A stretch of DNA of 64,000 bases from Trifolium pratense (Eukaryota > Streptophyta > Magnoliopsida > Fabales > Fabaceae), in the NCBI RefSeq assembly GCF_020283565.1, contig NC_060062.1, positions 28,828,251-28,892,250 on the forward strand, written 5' to 3'. Position numbers and translations under genes: made by a program. Positions 49,083 to 60,200 of the stretch are shown in pieces. The first letter of the stretch is position 1; each line of letters begins with the position of its first letter. The notes beneath the pieces were generated by a model that made no database searches, was not told the DNA's origin, and worked only from the letters and a program-made list of their open reading frames with translations.

Positions 49083-52000
49083 ATGAGTAACACTACGACA
49101 AAGAGTATTAAGGAATGGTTCAAGTCATCTGAAGCTCTTATGAGCATGTTATTAGTGCAATTATTTGCCACTGGAATGCAACTATTGTCAAGGGTCATCT
49201 TAGTGCAAGGGACCTATGTATTTTCACTACTCGTCTATAGACACATAGTTGCTGCATTTTGCGTTGCTCCATTTGCATTATACTTTGAAAGGTAGACAAT
49301 TTATTTCCAGCTTAATTCATTATCATTATTAATTTGATTGTTTCATTAATCTAGTAGTAGTTGTAGCACTTTTTCTTTCCATCGTTCTTCACAATTCCCT
49401 TGTTGTTTTCTGTATATATTTATATAACATGTGTTTGTTATCTCAAATTTTCATAACCTTTAGTTTTCATTTAGCATTTATTCTTTCTTAGGGCATGTTT
49501 GGATTAGCTTATTTTTGAGCTTATGCAAATAATTTATGCAATTTTTATGATGAAATAGCTTATAAAAATACAATTTTCACTAGTGTGAACTTATAAAATA
49601 GCATAAAACATAATTTATATTGCATAAGCTCAAAAATAAGCTAATCCAAACGGACACTTAGAATTGAGTATTGAGTTTAACTCATCCTTACAAAACTGGC
49701 CTATAAGGTGAGGATTGTCTCTACTTTATAAAGATATATTCAGGCCATCTCGCAACCGATGTGGGACTTCCACCCCCTCGTGCCCAATGCTATTGGGTTT
49801 GGGGCGTGATGGATGACCCGATCATAAATTGGTAGAAGACGGCCCAACGGAATAGTTATACCATCTTAGAGTATTAACCTAACTTATCCTTACAAAATCG
49901 GCTCCTAAGGTGAGAATTGTCCCTACCTTATAAACACATATTCAGACAATCTCGAAACCGATGGGGGACTTCTTAACATTTATAATTAAGGGTCGTACTG
50001 AATAGTTCCCCGAAGTGCTTGTTAAGCATTTATAAAAAGGAAATTAAAGATAAAATTAATATCATAAAGATATATTCGTATGTTTTTAAAGTATTAAATG
50101 CACAAATTTTAAGATAATTTTTTTTATTAGTATGTTTAATTAATGCTTCGGGACACTATTTAACATTTTCTTATAATTATTTATTGCAACTATTATTAAG
50201 AAATTAAGAAGTTAATGATTAAGGTATACCATATGATATGGGGTGATTTTGCATTGATTTATAATCTATTAATTATTATTGATTTTTGCTTTGATTTATG
50301 TAAATTTATAATAATAGTAAATAAAAATAACGATGTACAATATGCTTCTTTGATTCATTCTTCTTTATAAAAAGAACTGAAGGGAGTATTTTTTTTTTGT
50401 CCGGTAACTTGAGTCAGAAATCCGACTCTTTAATAATATCCCTAATACTCCATTCGGTCCTAAATATAAGAGAAAATCATATTTTTAGATACATTGAGAA
50501 TCTAATGTATTTATCTATAATATAGACCAAATATATTATATTCTCAGTGAATCTAAAAAGTAGATATTCTCTTATATTTAAGACTAAGGAGAGTAACTAT
50601 TAACTGAGCTATCATTTTTAAACATGTTATAATGATTATTAATTTCTTTTTGACAACAGTTATAATGATTATTATTAAATAAATGTAATGGGACAAAATG
50701 AGTACTACTATCTTAAATATAAATAAATGTATTTATTGGAAAAAAAATATAAATAAATGTATTTGATCCAAATGTTAGAGCAAATACATGTATTTTCTCC
50801 AAGGTGGTCCAAGTACATGATGCATAGAATCCATGTTGAAGATAGAGACGTTATCATTTGGAACCATATTTTCTAGGAAACAAATCAAATTGTTGACACA
50901 CTAGCTAAATATAGTGTTTTTATTTTTATATTATTTGTACAATTTTTAATGTATTTCCAGAATATATGGCTATGCCTTTAATGGCAGACTAGACCAGCTG
51001 GTTTTCCTTGGGGCATTTAATCTAAGTCCTATGAAACAAGAGTAGTTAAAAGATTATTAACATTTACTCCATTTTTTTTTTATCTATAATGAGTTAGAGA
51101 TCGAACTCAGAACTTAATACCTAAACCCCTCACCACTAGATCAAATTTAGTGGCTTAACATTTACTCCATTTGTTAGTAAAAAAAAAACATTTACTCCAT
51201 TTGTTTATACTTCATTCAAATTTCAAACTCTCCAAAATACTACTTTAAATCATCAATTAATTGTAACTACTGCATTACCTTTTGTTGATTTATTTATATT
51301 TTGGGACGCTAATGCTTAATTAAGAACTATTGGATCAATTTGTTTATTGTGGTGATATGAAGTTTGTTGGTTCCGTATGGTTGCAGAGGACGGGAGAAGA
51401 AATTCAATTGGAAAGTTTGGTTTTTGCTTTTCCTCAATGGATTAGTGGGGTAAGCATAATATTTTTATTTTTTTTTTATAATAGTAAGCATAATAATATT
51501 CGTTGTTCTGTTTGTCATTTCTTCTATTTGCAAAAGTCACACAAGGAAGCAAGAACTTATAAGCAAGTTATTATAAGCTCAAAATCCGATTTTACCGAAC
51601 AAGGTTTTTTTTTTTTAAAAATCAAAACAAAGTTTAAAATTAGCTTGTATGAATCAAAAAAACCTGTTTGGTAACCATCATTTCACCATGAACTTATAAC
51701 TTATTTTACTAGCTTATATGGACCTCTTTGGTAACTATCATTTCATCATAAACTTATAAACTAGCTTACAACATACGACTAATAAGCTAGCTTATAGCAG
51801 ATAAACTAACTTATAACGGATAAACTTGTTGATTGAGTTTGTAGTATTTGGTAAAATTAGTTGTTGAACTAGCTTATAAGTATGAAATGACATAAAAACA
51901 AAAAATTTAATTTATAATATTTAATTTTTTCATGTAGAATGATAGGGGTAAAATTGGAAGAAAATATGATAAGCTATAAGTATAACCTATAAGCTCAACT

Positions 52001-55000
52001 CAAAAGTTAATTGAAATAGCATATAAAAGATAAGCTAAGTAAACTAATTGAACTGCTGATTTTACCAAACACTTAAGTTAGTTTATCAGCTATAAACTAT
52101 CATCCATTAGCTAGCTATAAGCTACAAGCTATCAGTTATAAGCTGTCATCAACTAACTTATCAGTTATCCACTAATTTTTCCAAAAAGAGCCTATATATT
52201 ATAAGCAAATATTATAAATCATATATTTTTACCAAACAAGCTTATATTATTAGCCAGTTAGGGTCTGTTTGGTTCAACATAGGGGGAGGGGAGGTATTTT
52301 AATGAAGGGGAGGGGAGGTGAGGGGAGGGGAGGTGAAATTTGTACTTACACATATGTTTGGTTCAAAAGAAGGAAGGGGAGGGGAGGTGAGAGATTTTAA
52401 TTAGATATATGTTTGGTTCAAGAGGAGGAGGGGAGAGATTTTAAAACTAATTTACTTTTTTATCCTTATAATTTTCATGTAGTCCGACAATTTTATAGCT
52501 ACTTGGTGTGAATTAACCTATATATCCACAATATTTTCTCAATTTTTATGATTGATCTAACCCAAAAATAATATTTATAAGTTTAAATTACCTATAAATA
52601 TATTTAAAATAATTTTTTGATAATTATTAAAAAAAACCTTGTACTGATACTAATATTGCACAAAAAAAAAGTAATATTTATTTATAAGTATAAAGATCTT
52701 GTAGTTGTACTAATACTAATATTGTAAAAAAAAAAAAAAAACTCTTGTATTATAAGTTATAACGTAACAAACTTAATGATATTTTAAAAAATATAATAGT
52801 GCATATAAATACTAATATGATGCGGGTACAAAGTAACAACGTTGATTCAAAAAATTATATGAACTTTACAAAATAACAATGTAATACAAAAAAAATTAGC
52901 ACAACAGTTTATGAATATAAAAAGACATGCGTAACAATAAAAAAAAGTTTGAAAAAAAAATATTAGAACTAAAAAATGGATAATTTTGGCATTTTAAAAT
53001 AATTATGAGGACAATTATGTCAAAATAATTAAAATGGTAATGATATATTTCTCCTTCCCTCCCCTCCCCTCCAAATCCCCCCAATTTTGGGGAAGCAAAA
53101 ATTGGGATTTAGAGGTATTTTGCTCACCTCCTCTCACCTCCCCTCCCCTCCTAAAAATTGAACCAAACACAATTAATTAAAATATCCCCTCACCTCCCCT
53201 CCTCTCCCCTCCAAAACCCCCGAACCAAACAGACCCTTAGTTTGACGTGAAAAACTCAATAAAAATAATTTGAGTTGTTCAAAAAAATAAAAATCATTTG
53301 AAGAATATTATACTCACGAAAACAAAATAATTAAAAAGATTCAAAATAAAAAAGATTCATTTGAAGAATATTATACTCCTTTCGTCAATATTCATCCTAG
53401 ATTATAAAAGAAAAATTCACACTTATTGAGAATGACTAAAATATAATGATTTTGGATTTTGGAGTACTCTAAAATTTAGTTGGATACCTGTACTTATATA
53501 GGAAAAATTAAATGTCATGTTATATTTTATATTGATTTTATTAAAATAAATTCAAATTTGAATACGAAATTTTTTTTTGGGTACAAATGAAAATTGTTTT
53601 TACATGCTCCCAAAATACTTATTTCAATGAAAATATAAAAAAGTAATTTATTTGGTACATTTAGAGTTTTGGTTGGGTCCGGTACATAGGGCAATATTAT
53701 TTTTTTTTGGTTACAAGAGAGAAAAAAAGAGAAAGACAAAACAAAATGGACTACTCCCTAATAAAAATCACACCCCTAGCGTCAGCGTCAATAAGATTGA
53801 GCAACTCGGTAGGGGGAACTGTTAACAACACTAGAGGAGAATTCGCTGAAGCTCCCAATTTAGCCAAAAGGTCTGCACACTTGTTGCCTTCCCGAAGAGT
53901 ATGGTCAATCACCACCCTCCAATCTCTTCTTAATAGTTGCCGAATTATGTGAACCTCATTTGCCAAACTGTGACAGTTTGAGACACCCTCCTTTATCAAC
54001 TTGACAGTAAGCAGAGAGTCAGAGAAGCATACAACATCACGGAACCCCTTATTCCAGCATAACTCCAGACCATGTAACACTGCCATGATCTCAGCATAAA
54101 GGATGTTTGGCTGACTCGCGGTACCATAAAAACCCTCAAGAAATGCGCCGACATTATTACGAATCAGTCCACCGAAACCCGCAGTTTGCGGTGAGCCCAA
54201 TAAACTCCCGTCAACATTAAGACCAATCGTCCCTTCAGCTGGACGAGACCAGGAAACCTGTCGAGGATGAATAGACGGGGTCGACTCCAGTAACTGCGTG
54301 GCAAAGGCAGAGGTGCAACAGGACAACAAGGAGTGAATTTTCGCCACACTCTCATGCACGTTGGATCTATGATTGTTAAAGAGAAAGTCATTCCGCGCAC
54401 ACCACACAACCCACATAATAATAAAGATGATACTCCCATGAGAAGAATAGATTCTTCTACTCCATGCGAAAGGGTCACCACCCTGTAAAAAGGAAAGAGT
54501 AGAATCCAAACCATAGGCTTTCCAAACACAAACGGCCTCAACACAATGGAACAGACAATGCTCAATTGTTTTATTGGGCTCACCGCAAACTGCGGGTTTC
54601 GGTGGACTGATTCGTAATAATGTCGGCGCATTTCTTGAGGGTTTTTATGGTACCGCGAGTCAGCCAAACATCCTTTATGCTGAGATCATGGCAGTGTTAC
54701 ATGGTCTGGAGTTATGCTGGAATAAGGGGTTCCGTGATGTTGTATGCTTCTCTGACTCTCTGCTTACTGTCAAGTTGATAAATGAGGGTGTCTCAAACTG
54801 TCACAGTTTGGCAAATGAGGTTCACATAATTCGGCAACTATTAAGAAGAGATTGGAGGGTAGTGATTGACCATACTCTTCGGGAAGGCAACAAGTGTGCA
54901 GACCTTTTGGCTAAATTGGGAGCTTCAGCGAATTCTCCTCTAGTGTTGTTAACAGTTCCCCCTACCGAGTTGCTCAATCTTATTGACGCTGACGCTAGGG

Positions 55001-58000
55001 GTGTGATTTTTATTAGGGAGTAGTCCCTTTTATTTTGTCTTTCTCTTTTTTTCTCTCTTGTAACAAAAAAAAAATATTGCCCTATGTACCGGACCCAACC
55101 AAAACTCTAAATGTACCAAATAAATTACTTTTTTATATTTTCATTGAAATAAGTATTTTGGGAGCATGTAAAAACAATTTTCATTTGTACCCAAAAAAAA
55201 ATTTCATTGTTTATTGTTAGAAAAAAGAGGAGAATGAGTCAATAAGTACAATTTAAATTAAATTTCATGAGAATAAATAAAAATACTTCTTAAAAAAGAT
55301 ATGTTAATATTTTTTTCTTATAATTTGAGTTAGAGGGAGTTCAAATTGCACAATCTTCGTTCCAAAACATAAGCAAAAATTGGTCAATAAACATGAATGT
55401 ATTTGGTCTAAATTTTGAACTAAATACATCAAGTTTATTTGACTCATTTTTGTTTATATTTTGGGACGGAGAGAGTAAATAATAAATAAATAGATAACTT
55501 TTTTTATAAGCAAAGTAAGTTTCATATATAGTGGGTCGTGGGTGGGTTCTGCTCCATCGTAAACCAAAATTATATACTCAATACAAGAGTGGTATTGTGA
55601 TCCACGTCTCTTCGTCTATTTGTATTATTCAAAATTATAGTTGCATATAGTTCAAATCTTTCACCAAAATATACTTAAAATTATGTGTTATGAATCATGG
55701 AATTGAAGGGATAAAAATCATATATGTCGGCAAGATAGAGTGTATAAGAGTATTTACAAGGAAGATACTCATAGAAATTCATATTGAATGAATATAGATT
55801 GATAAAAGAATGAGTAAAATGTACAATGAAATAGCTTATTTATAGGACTATTTGGAGTAACTAACCCCTTAACTAGCTTTCTAACCACCTAACCAACTTA
55901 GTAACCTATCAACTAACTCTTATTGATTAACTAAAGAGCTATATTCTTAACGGCCTCCAACAAACTCAACATTGGAAAATTTGCCAATTTGAGTTTGGAT
56001 TACAATTATTATCAAAGTTTGTTGTGTGAAAAATAAGATCTAAAATTGCATTGCTGCAAACATCATGATGATGTCCAACACAAGCCACCAACTAGTTCAA
56101 CAAACTTCAAATCCAAAACGCAGGTCTTTTAGCAAAACTCACACAAGGCTTCAACAAAATGGCTATATCACAAGTGTTTGTTTGAATCCACTTCAGCAAG
56201 ACAAGGTTTTGTAAGAATCTCTGTCATTAGTGTATTACCACCAATGCTGCAAACATATAATTCAGCAAGTGCTTCTTCATAAAGCTGATCTCCAATGAAG
56301 GTGCTTTGTTTGAATTTGCACCAAACCTTCACAAAGCATGATAGGAACATACCAAGAAACCATAAGCCTCAAAAATCAAACCTTCACAACTAGCCACACA
56401 TCATGTTCTAGATTATGCAGCAAGTGACCTTCCAAATTTTGCAACAAGTGAACTTAGAAACAAAAGCCAAGGATCCAATGATAATTGCACACTGAAGTTT
56501 GAACTATTACAATTGATAATCCAAGAAGGTCCATTGAACTGAACTCCCTCCTTCAAACTCAACATTGGAAAATTTACCAATTTGAGTTTGAATTACAAAA
56601 TCACCAAATTTTGGTGTCCACCAAAAGATGAATCAATTACTAATGAAAGCAACTGCTGAGAGATAATGCAGCCAACTGTTAAGCAACTGTTGCAATGGAC
56701 CAAGAATCCAAAGAACTCCAACATATGAGTTTCCATAGACCATAATAGTAATGCAGGAAACCCAAAAAGGAACCACACCAAACAGAAACAATGAGCTTCT
56801 CTAAGATGAAACTTGGATTCATTGCTAAATAGTGCCTCAAATATTTCTTCAAATCCAAGCAACTTCCAAATACCAAAGCACAATGAGATGAAAACTGAAA
56901 GAACGTTGCCTCCAGGATTAAAAACAAAGTGCGATGATTTGAAAGAATGATAGCGCATCGATAACATCATTGCAAGGAAAAATACATTCGACGTAAACAG
57001 AGAAGATGGAAACAAATTTGTTCCGCCGGGATCAAAAACTATGATGCATAGGTCACGATGATAAGAAAAGAAAGTGATGTTCTCCGACGAAGTTTTTAGA
57101 TAATAGGGTCAAAATAGAATTCAGAATATTGAAGTACTACACAATTACCTTTTAATTCTTACACACTCTCACATGTAATTTAAGTATATAATATGAAGGA
57201 ATAATATTTTTCACACTATATTTTACATCATAGTGTCTCAAATAGAATTATCTTTAGTTGAAAAAATTTATGTAGTACTCTAATGGGTAACATAAAATTA
57301 GAAATATTTTTGAACATAGTACAACACAAATGATGGATATAGATACTTGGACAACTATATTTTGTTCGAGATTCGACTCCTAATTGATGCACACGTATAC
57401 TACTTCTGTCATTGTTATAATCAATCACAAATAATGTGATGCATGTTTTTTAAAATTAATTAAAATTAAAGTAACCATTTGATAATTACTAACATGGTAT
57501 ATAATTTAGAAATTACAAAAATCAAATGAATTTTACATCAGTTTCTAACAAAGTTATAAAAATCATATGACAGGATGACAATGGCTCTAGGATTCTTCTA
57601 TTATGGTCTTCGTGACACATCGGCTACATATTCTGTAAACTTTCTAAACATGGTTCCTATTTTCACATTCATGACCTCTATCATATGCAGGTATCTAAAT
57701 TAAATAAAAAATTTAGCAAATATAGATATATAAACAAAATAATTTTTCATATACTAAATTTAGCAACATATTACTTTTTGAATTACTGCAGAATGGAGTA
57801 TCTAAGGTTTGGAACATGGGGTGGCAAAGCTAAGTGTATTGGAGCACTTCTCTGTGTTGGTGGAGCCTTAGTAACCGGTTTGTATAAAGGAAAAGAATTT
57901 TATATCTCTCATCATCATGCTCACCATTCTGCTCAGACAAATGTTGTTGCAGCACATAAAATCAACATGTTTCGTGGCACTTTCTTTTTGATTGCATCAT

Positions 58001-58133
58001 GCTTCTCTTACACAGCTTGGTTTATTCTGCAAGTATGTCTTCCCCCATTTTTCATATATATGTTTGTGATCTTTTTTTATTGATCTTAGCCTAATTCTTT
58101 TTATTAGGAAAATAACCACTGATATTTTTTAAA

Positions 58134-58231
<98 letters not shown>

Positions 58232-59841
58232 AGAACGCTTGAATAAGATGATTCAGGTTTTTCTTTTCGAATTTAATAGGCAAAGTTGATGACTCTATTT
58301 CCATTGAGGTATTGGGGAACAATGCTATCATGCATTATGGCAGCACTTCAGGCGGCAGTAATAGGCGTATGCATAGATTCCAGCAAACAAGTTTGGAGAT
58401 TAGAGTGGAATCTACAGCTTATTACTATAATCTACTCGGTAAGATTTTAATTATGGCTTACTATCTCTTGACTTAAAAGAATGGATTTATTTGACATACA
58501 CGATTTGGTGTTAGGAGTTTTTACGCGTCATTTGATGATAACCATCAGAAAATTAAAAATGTTTATAACTTTTAACATAATCACTTATAATTAGATTTTT
58601 GCATTTATAACTGCTATTTTCGAGCTATATTTCTATTCAACATAAAACTCTTATGTAGGGAGCATTGGCTACTGCGGCTACATTCTGTTTACTATCGATG
58701 GCAATTACACTTAAGGGACCTACTTACCCTCCAATGTTTAATCCACTAGCTCTAATTTTTGTTGCCATATCAGAAGCACTCGTACTTGGTGAACCACTAA
58801 AAGTTGGAACGTATGATTTCTATTCCTTTTTCCCATTAATTATAACTATTTTCATTTTTATTTCTATGGTGATTTCTATTTATTATTGTATAGTGATTAG
58901 AAATTCCACTCTTAAAGTTGATAAGTGAGATGATAGGGGTTCGAACCACCGTCCCTAACATATACTCCCTCCGGTCCTTATTATAAGGAACAGTTTGAAT
59001 TTTTTTTTTAGTCCTTTATATAAGGAACACTCCTTAAATCTATGTTTTATTAAATAAGTAATTCCTTTTATACCCTTATTGAATTGATTTGTATACTCCA
59101 ATATAACCTATTCCAATGCTTAGCATTAATTACACACACATTTCCTATACAAAAAAATTGGAGGCAAATTTTAGTAAATAAAGAGTCACGTAAATGGTCT
59201 ACCACCATTCAATCTATATATTCATGTATGAGTTACATTGAAATTAAGAATAGTGGTTTAGTATATTAATACTTACAAGAGACAACAATCAATTAAGACC
59301 AAGGTTATTTTTGGAATTAAACATAACATTTTAGAATTTTTAATAAAAAAAATAGGTCTCCTTGGTCTGTGTGTTTTTGTCAAACTGTTCCTTATAATAA
59401 GGACCGGAGGGAGTATAATACAATGTCTCTGCCAACTGAGCTAAGCGGGGATCGAACTATGATATTTCCTATCAAGTCTAGTGTTAATCACCACTGGACC
59501 AACTAACTATTAATATTTTATTTGAATGTGTCTAAATAATTATAAAGGTAGAGGGAAAATTAAATTCAAAGTTTATTGGATAATCAAAACTAGAAAAATC
59601 ATTAATTTAAAAATGGTATATTTGCAGGTTGGTGGGCATGGTTTTGATCATATTGGGGTTGTATTTCTTTTTATGGGGTAAAAAGAATGAGATACCACGT
59701 TTGCCTCAAACAAATGTAGCAGCTGGTGAATTATCAACAAGCATAACAACTGATGATTCTTTTCAGGCTCAATCAACTGATGTGATAACACCAAGTTCTT
59801 TACCTAATAAAACTGTACATCTTGAAATTGAAAAAAGCTGA
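49083..59841 (+). CDS. WAT1-related protein (EamA/MtN21-like transporter)
   Basis: Seven exons, all GT-AG and phase-consistent: 49083-49291, 51387-51449, 57574-57690, 57792-58032, 58280-58438, 58659-58810, 59628-59841, giving 384 residues, typical for the family. Signature stretches in order: SEALMSMLLVQLFATGMQLL (TM1), YVFSLLVYRHIVAAFCVAPF (TM2), KVWFLLFLNGLVG, MTMALGFFYYGLRDTSATYS, NFLNMVPIFTFMTSIICR, WGGKAKCIGALLCVGGALVT, a His-rich loop (SHHHAHHS), FRGTFFLIASCFSYTAWFIL, LFPLRYWGTMLSCIMAALQA, IDSSKQVWRLEWNLQLITII, GPTYPPMFNPLALIFVAISE, then VGMVLIILGLYFFLWGKKNE and a polar Ser/Thr-rich C-tail. These are ten-TM drug/metabolite-type carriers of the plasma membrane or tonoplast, some moving auxin or amino acids; the substrate here is unknown. 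Intron 2 is 6.1 kb and packed with transposons, including a long inverted repeat. No coding defect is visible. Confidence 0.93.
49491..49657. mobile_element. Tourist-like MITE in intron 1 of the WAT1-like gene
   Basis: Left end gggcatgtttggattagctt, right end aagctaatccaaacggacac, with TTA on both sides (49488-49490 and 49658-49660). The inverted repeats extend about 37 bp. The TTA TSD and GGGxxTGTTTGG-type end fit PIF/Harbinger-derived MITEs. Confidence 0.85.
49690..49980. repeat. LTR-like repeat fragments
   Basis: Two partial copies (about 49680-49785 and 49875-49975) of a repeat with 'taaggtgaggattgtc', a '(c/a)ttataaacacatattca' segment and 'ccgatgtgggacttc'. The last string, in reverse, resembles the start of many legume LTRs. 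Related debris is at 5500-5830 and 40178-40335. Confidence 0.45.
50448..50593. mobile_element. Short Stowaway-like MITE
   Basis: Left end ctccattcggtcctaaatat and right end atatttaagactaaggagag between TA dinucleotides; inverted repeats continue imperfectly inward. Same type as the element at 26704. Confidence 0.7.
50850..50935 (+). mobile_element. LINE RNase H scrap
   Basis: One frame reads ETNQIVDTLAKYS, matching the conserved N.VAD.LAK end of LINE RNase H-like domains. The rest is degenerate. Confidence 0.4.
51065..51160 (-). mobile_element. SINE scrap
   Basis: On the minus strand 'gagttcgatctctaactc' (B-box) and 'gatctagtggtgaggggttt' (A-box side) are present. Same type as the piece at 48445-48530. 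Confidence 0.45.
51640..52200. repeat. Palindromic repeat rich in AGCTTATAAGC
   Basis: The stretch has many copies, in both orientations, of 'agcttataa' and 'ttataagct', and is bounded by 'cctgtttggtaaccatcatt' on the left and 'ccaaaaagagcc' on the right. It looks like a degraded fold-back MITE or two merged copies. No coding content. Confidence 0.5.
52261..53236. mobile_element. Tourist-like element with G-rich/C-rich arms
   Basis: Begins gggtctgtttggttcaacat, ends cgaaccaaacagaccc, with TTA TSDs (52258-52260 and 53237-53239). Subterminal arms are purine-rich GGGGAGGGGAGG-type on the left and the complement on the right; the middle is AT-rich. About 976 bp, no transposase. Confidence 0.85.
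53566..54204. repeat. Left arm of a large LINE-derived inverted repeat
   Basis: This 639-bp arm is the reverse complement of 54570-55205 with only a few differences (A-tract length, a short stretch beside the LINE stop codon and one Lys/Asn codon change). It contains the LINE RNase H 3' end, its poly-A and about 130 bp of 3' flank ending at the 'gaaattttttttt' tract. Confidence 0.92.
53700..54600 (-). mobile_element. LINE 3' end (zf-RVT + RNase H), minus-strand copy
   Basis: Minus strand: a zinc-binding motif CGEPNKTIEHCLFHC (about 54593-54549) leads into GLDSTLSFLQGGDPFAWSRR, MWVVWCARNDFLFNN and an RNase H-like domain (LNVDGSLLGSPQTAGFGG, EIMAVLHGLELCWNKGF, FSDSLLTVKLIKEG, NKCADLLAKLGAS), stopping near 53751. 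A poly-A tract (plus-strand T at 53699-53709) follows. The frame is open from about 54600 to the stop, so the copy is young. The first zinc-finger Cys is missing because the LINE is cut at the inverted-repeat junction. Confidence 0.85.
54570..55205. repeat. Right arm of the LINE-derived inverted repeat
   Basis: Plus-strand copy of the RNase H region (ORF 54574-55023), the poly-A (about 55065-55075) and the same 130 bp of 3' flank. The single-copy spacer between the arms is 54205-54569. The arm starts abruptly inside the RNase H domain at the codons for LLGSPQT. Confidence 0.92.
55206..55480. mobile_element. Stowaway-like MITE remnants
   Basis: The string 'gttagagggagttc' near 55330 and the end 'tattttgggacggagagagta' near 55475 are Stowaway-type ends, with 'ttcgttccaaaacataagc' as the left end of a 110-bp copy. 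The related left flank of the inverted repeat ('ctcctttcgtcaatattc', 53376) suggests that the LINE entered an older MITE. Confidence 0.45.
55700..57085 (-). mobile_element. Probable non-coding retrotransposon fragment
   Basis: Contains a direct repeat of about 45 bp ('actcaacattggaaaattt' and 'ccaatttgagtttg') at 55968 and 56558, and minus-strand open stretches without a recognisable domain. At the edges it has features reminiscent of copia-type LTRs. It could be a TRIM/LARD-like or decayed copia element. The family is not identified. Confidence 0.35.
58137..58228. repeat. (AT)n microsatellite in intron 4 of the WAT1-like gene
   Basis: Pure AT dinucleotides, about 92 bp, between exons 4 and 5. 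Confidence 0.95.
58930..59470 (-). mobile_element. SINE split by a Stowaway MITE in intron 6
   Basis: Minus strand: A-box ttagctcagttggcagagac (about 59443-59424) and B-box ggttcgaacccc (58947-58936) belong to one tRNA-derived SINE. The MITE at 58965-59413 separates them; removing it restores the normal A-B spacing. Confidence 0.65.
58965..59413. mobile_element. Stowaway MITE
   Basis: Left end ctccctccggtccttattat, right end ataataaggaccggagggag, nearly perfect TIRs with TA on both sides (58963-58964 and 59414-59415). About 449 bp. Inserted in a SINE inside intron 6. Confidence 0.9.
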
Positions 59842-60030
59842 TTATTATTAATTAAGAAGGTAGTTAAAAATTATGTTCCACTAATCTCTATATAGTTAGT
59901 TTTATCCTCCTTTATAAAGAGGGCAACAATATGTTCTAGCAGGATATTTGGCTTATGTACTCATTAGGTTTATTCTTTTAATAAATAAATGAGAATTGCT
60001 CTTTTTATATGATGAAAAGTATCGGGTGGG
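59842..60030 (+). other. 3' UTR region of the WAT1-like gene
   Basis: AT-rich sequence after the stop codon, with 'aataaataaat' near 59979 as a possible polyadenylation signal. Confidence 0.4.
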
Positions 60031-60200
60031 ATGAGTAGTTCAACTGGTTAAGCTAATTGAGCTAAGGGTTAAGAAGTTGAAGTTCTAGGGTTCAAGTCCT
60101 CGCTAGGAGAAAACTAACATAACATTGTAATATATACTAACAATTGTTAGAATGTTTTCTAATATTGTGTGGGCTGCAATCAATTGTGGATTTTGGTTTT
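60030..60200 (+). mobile_element. SINE
   Basis: A-box gagtagttcaactggtta (60033-60050) and B-box gggttcaagtcc (60088-60099), followed by an AT-rich 3' part. Similar in plan to the other SINEs in the window. Confidence 0.55.

Noticed and set aside
54574..55023. Plus-strand RNase H ORF as a separate protein gene
   Set aside because: It is the right arm of the LINE-derived inverted repeat and starts in the middle of a domain.
56593..57015. 140-codon hydrophobic minus-strand ORF
   Set aside because: Lies in a repeat with direct duplications; no recognisable domain, overlapping alternative frame and no promoter or splice support.
58104..58331. ORF with a poly-Ile-Tyr run
   Set aside because: Translation of the (AT)n tract in an intron.
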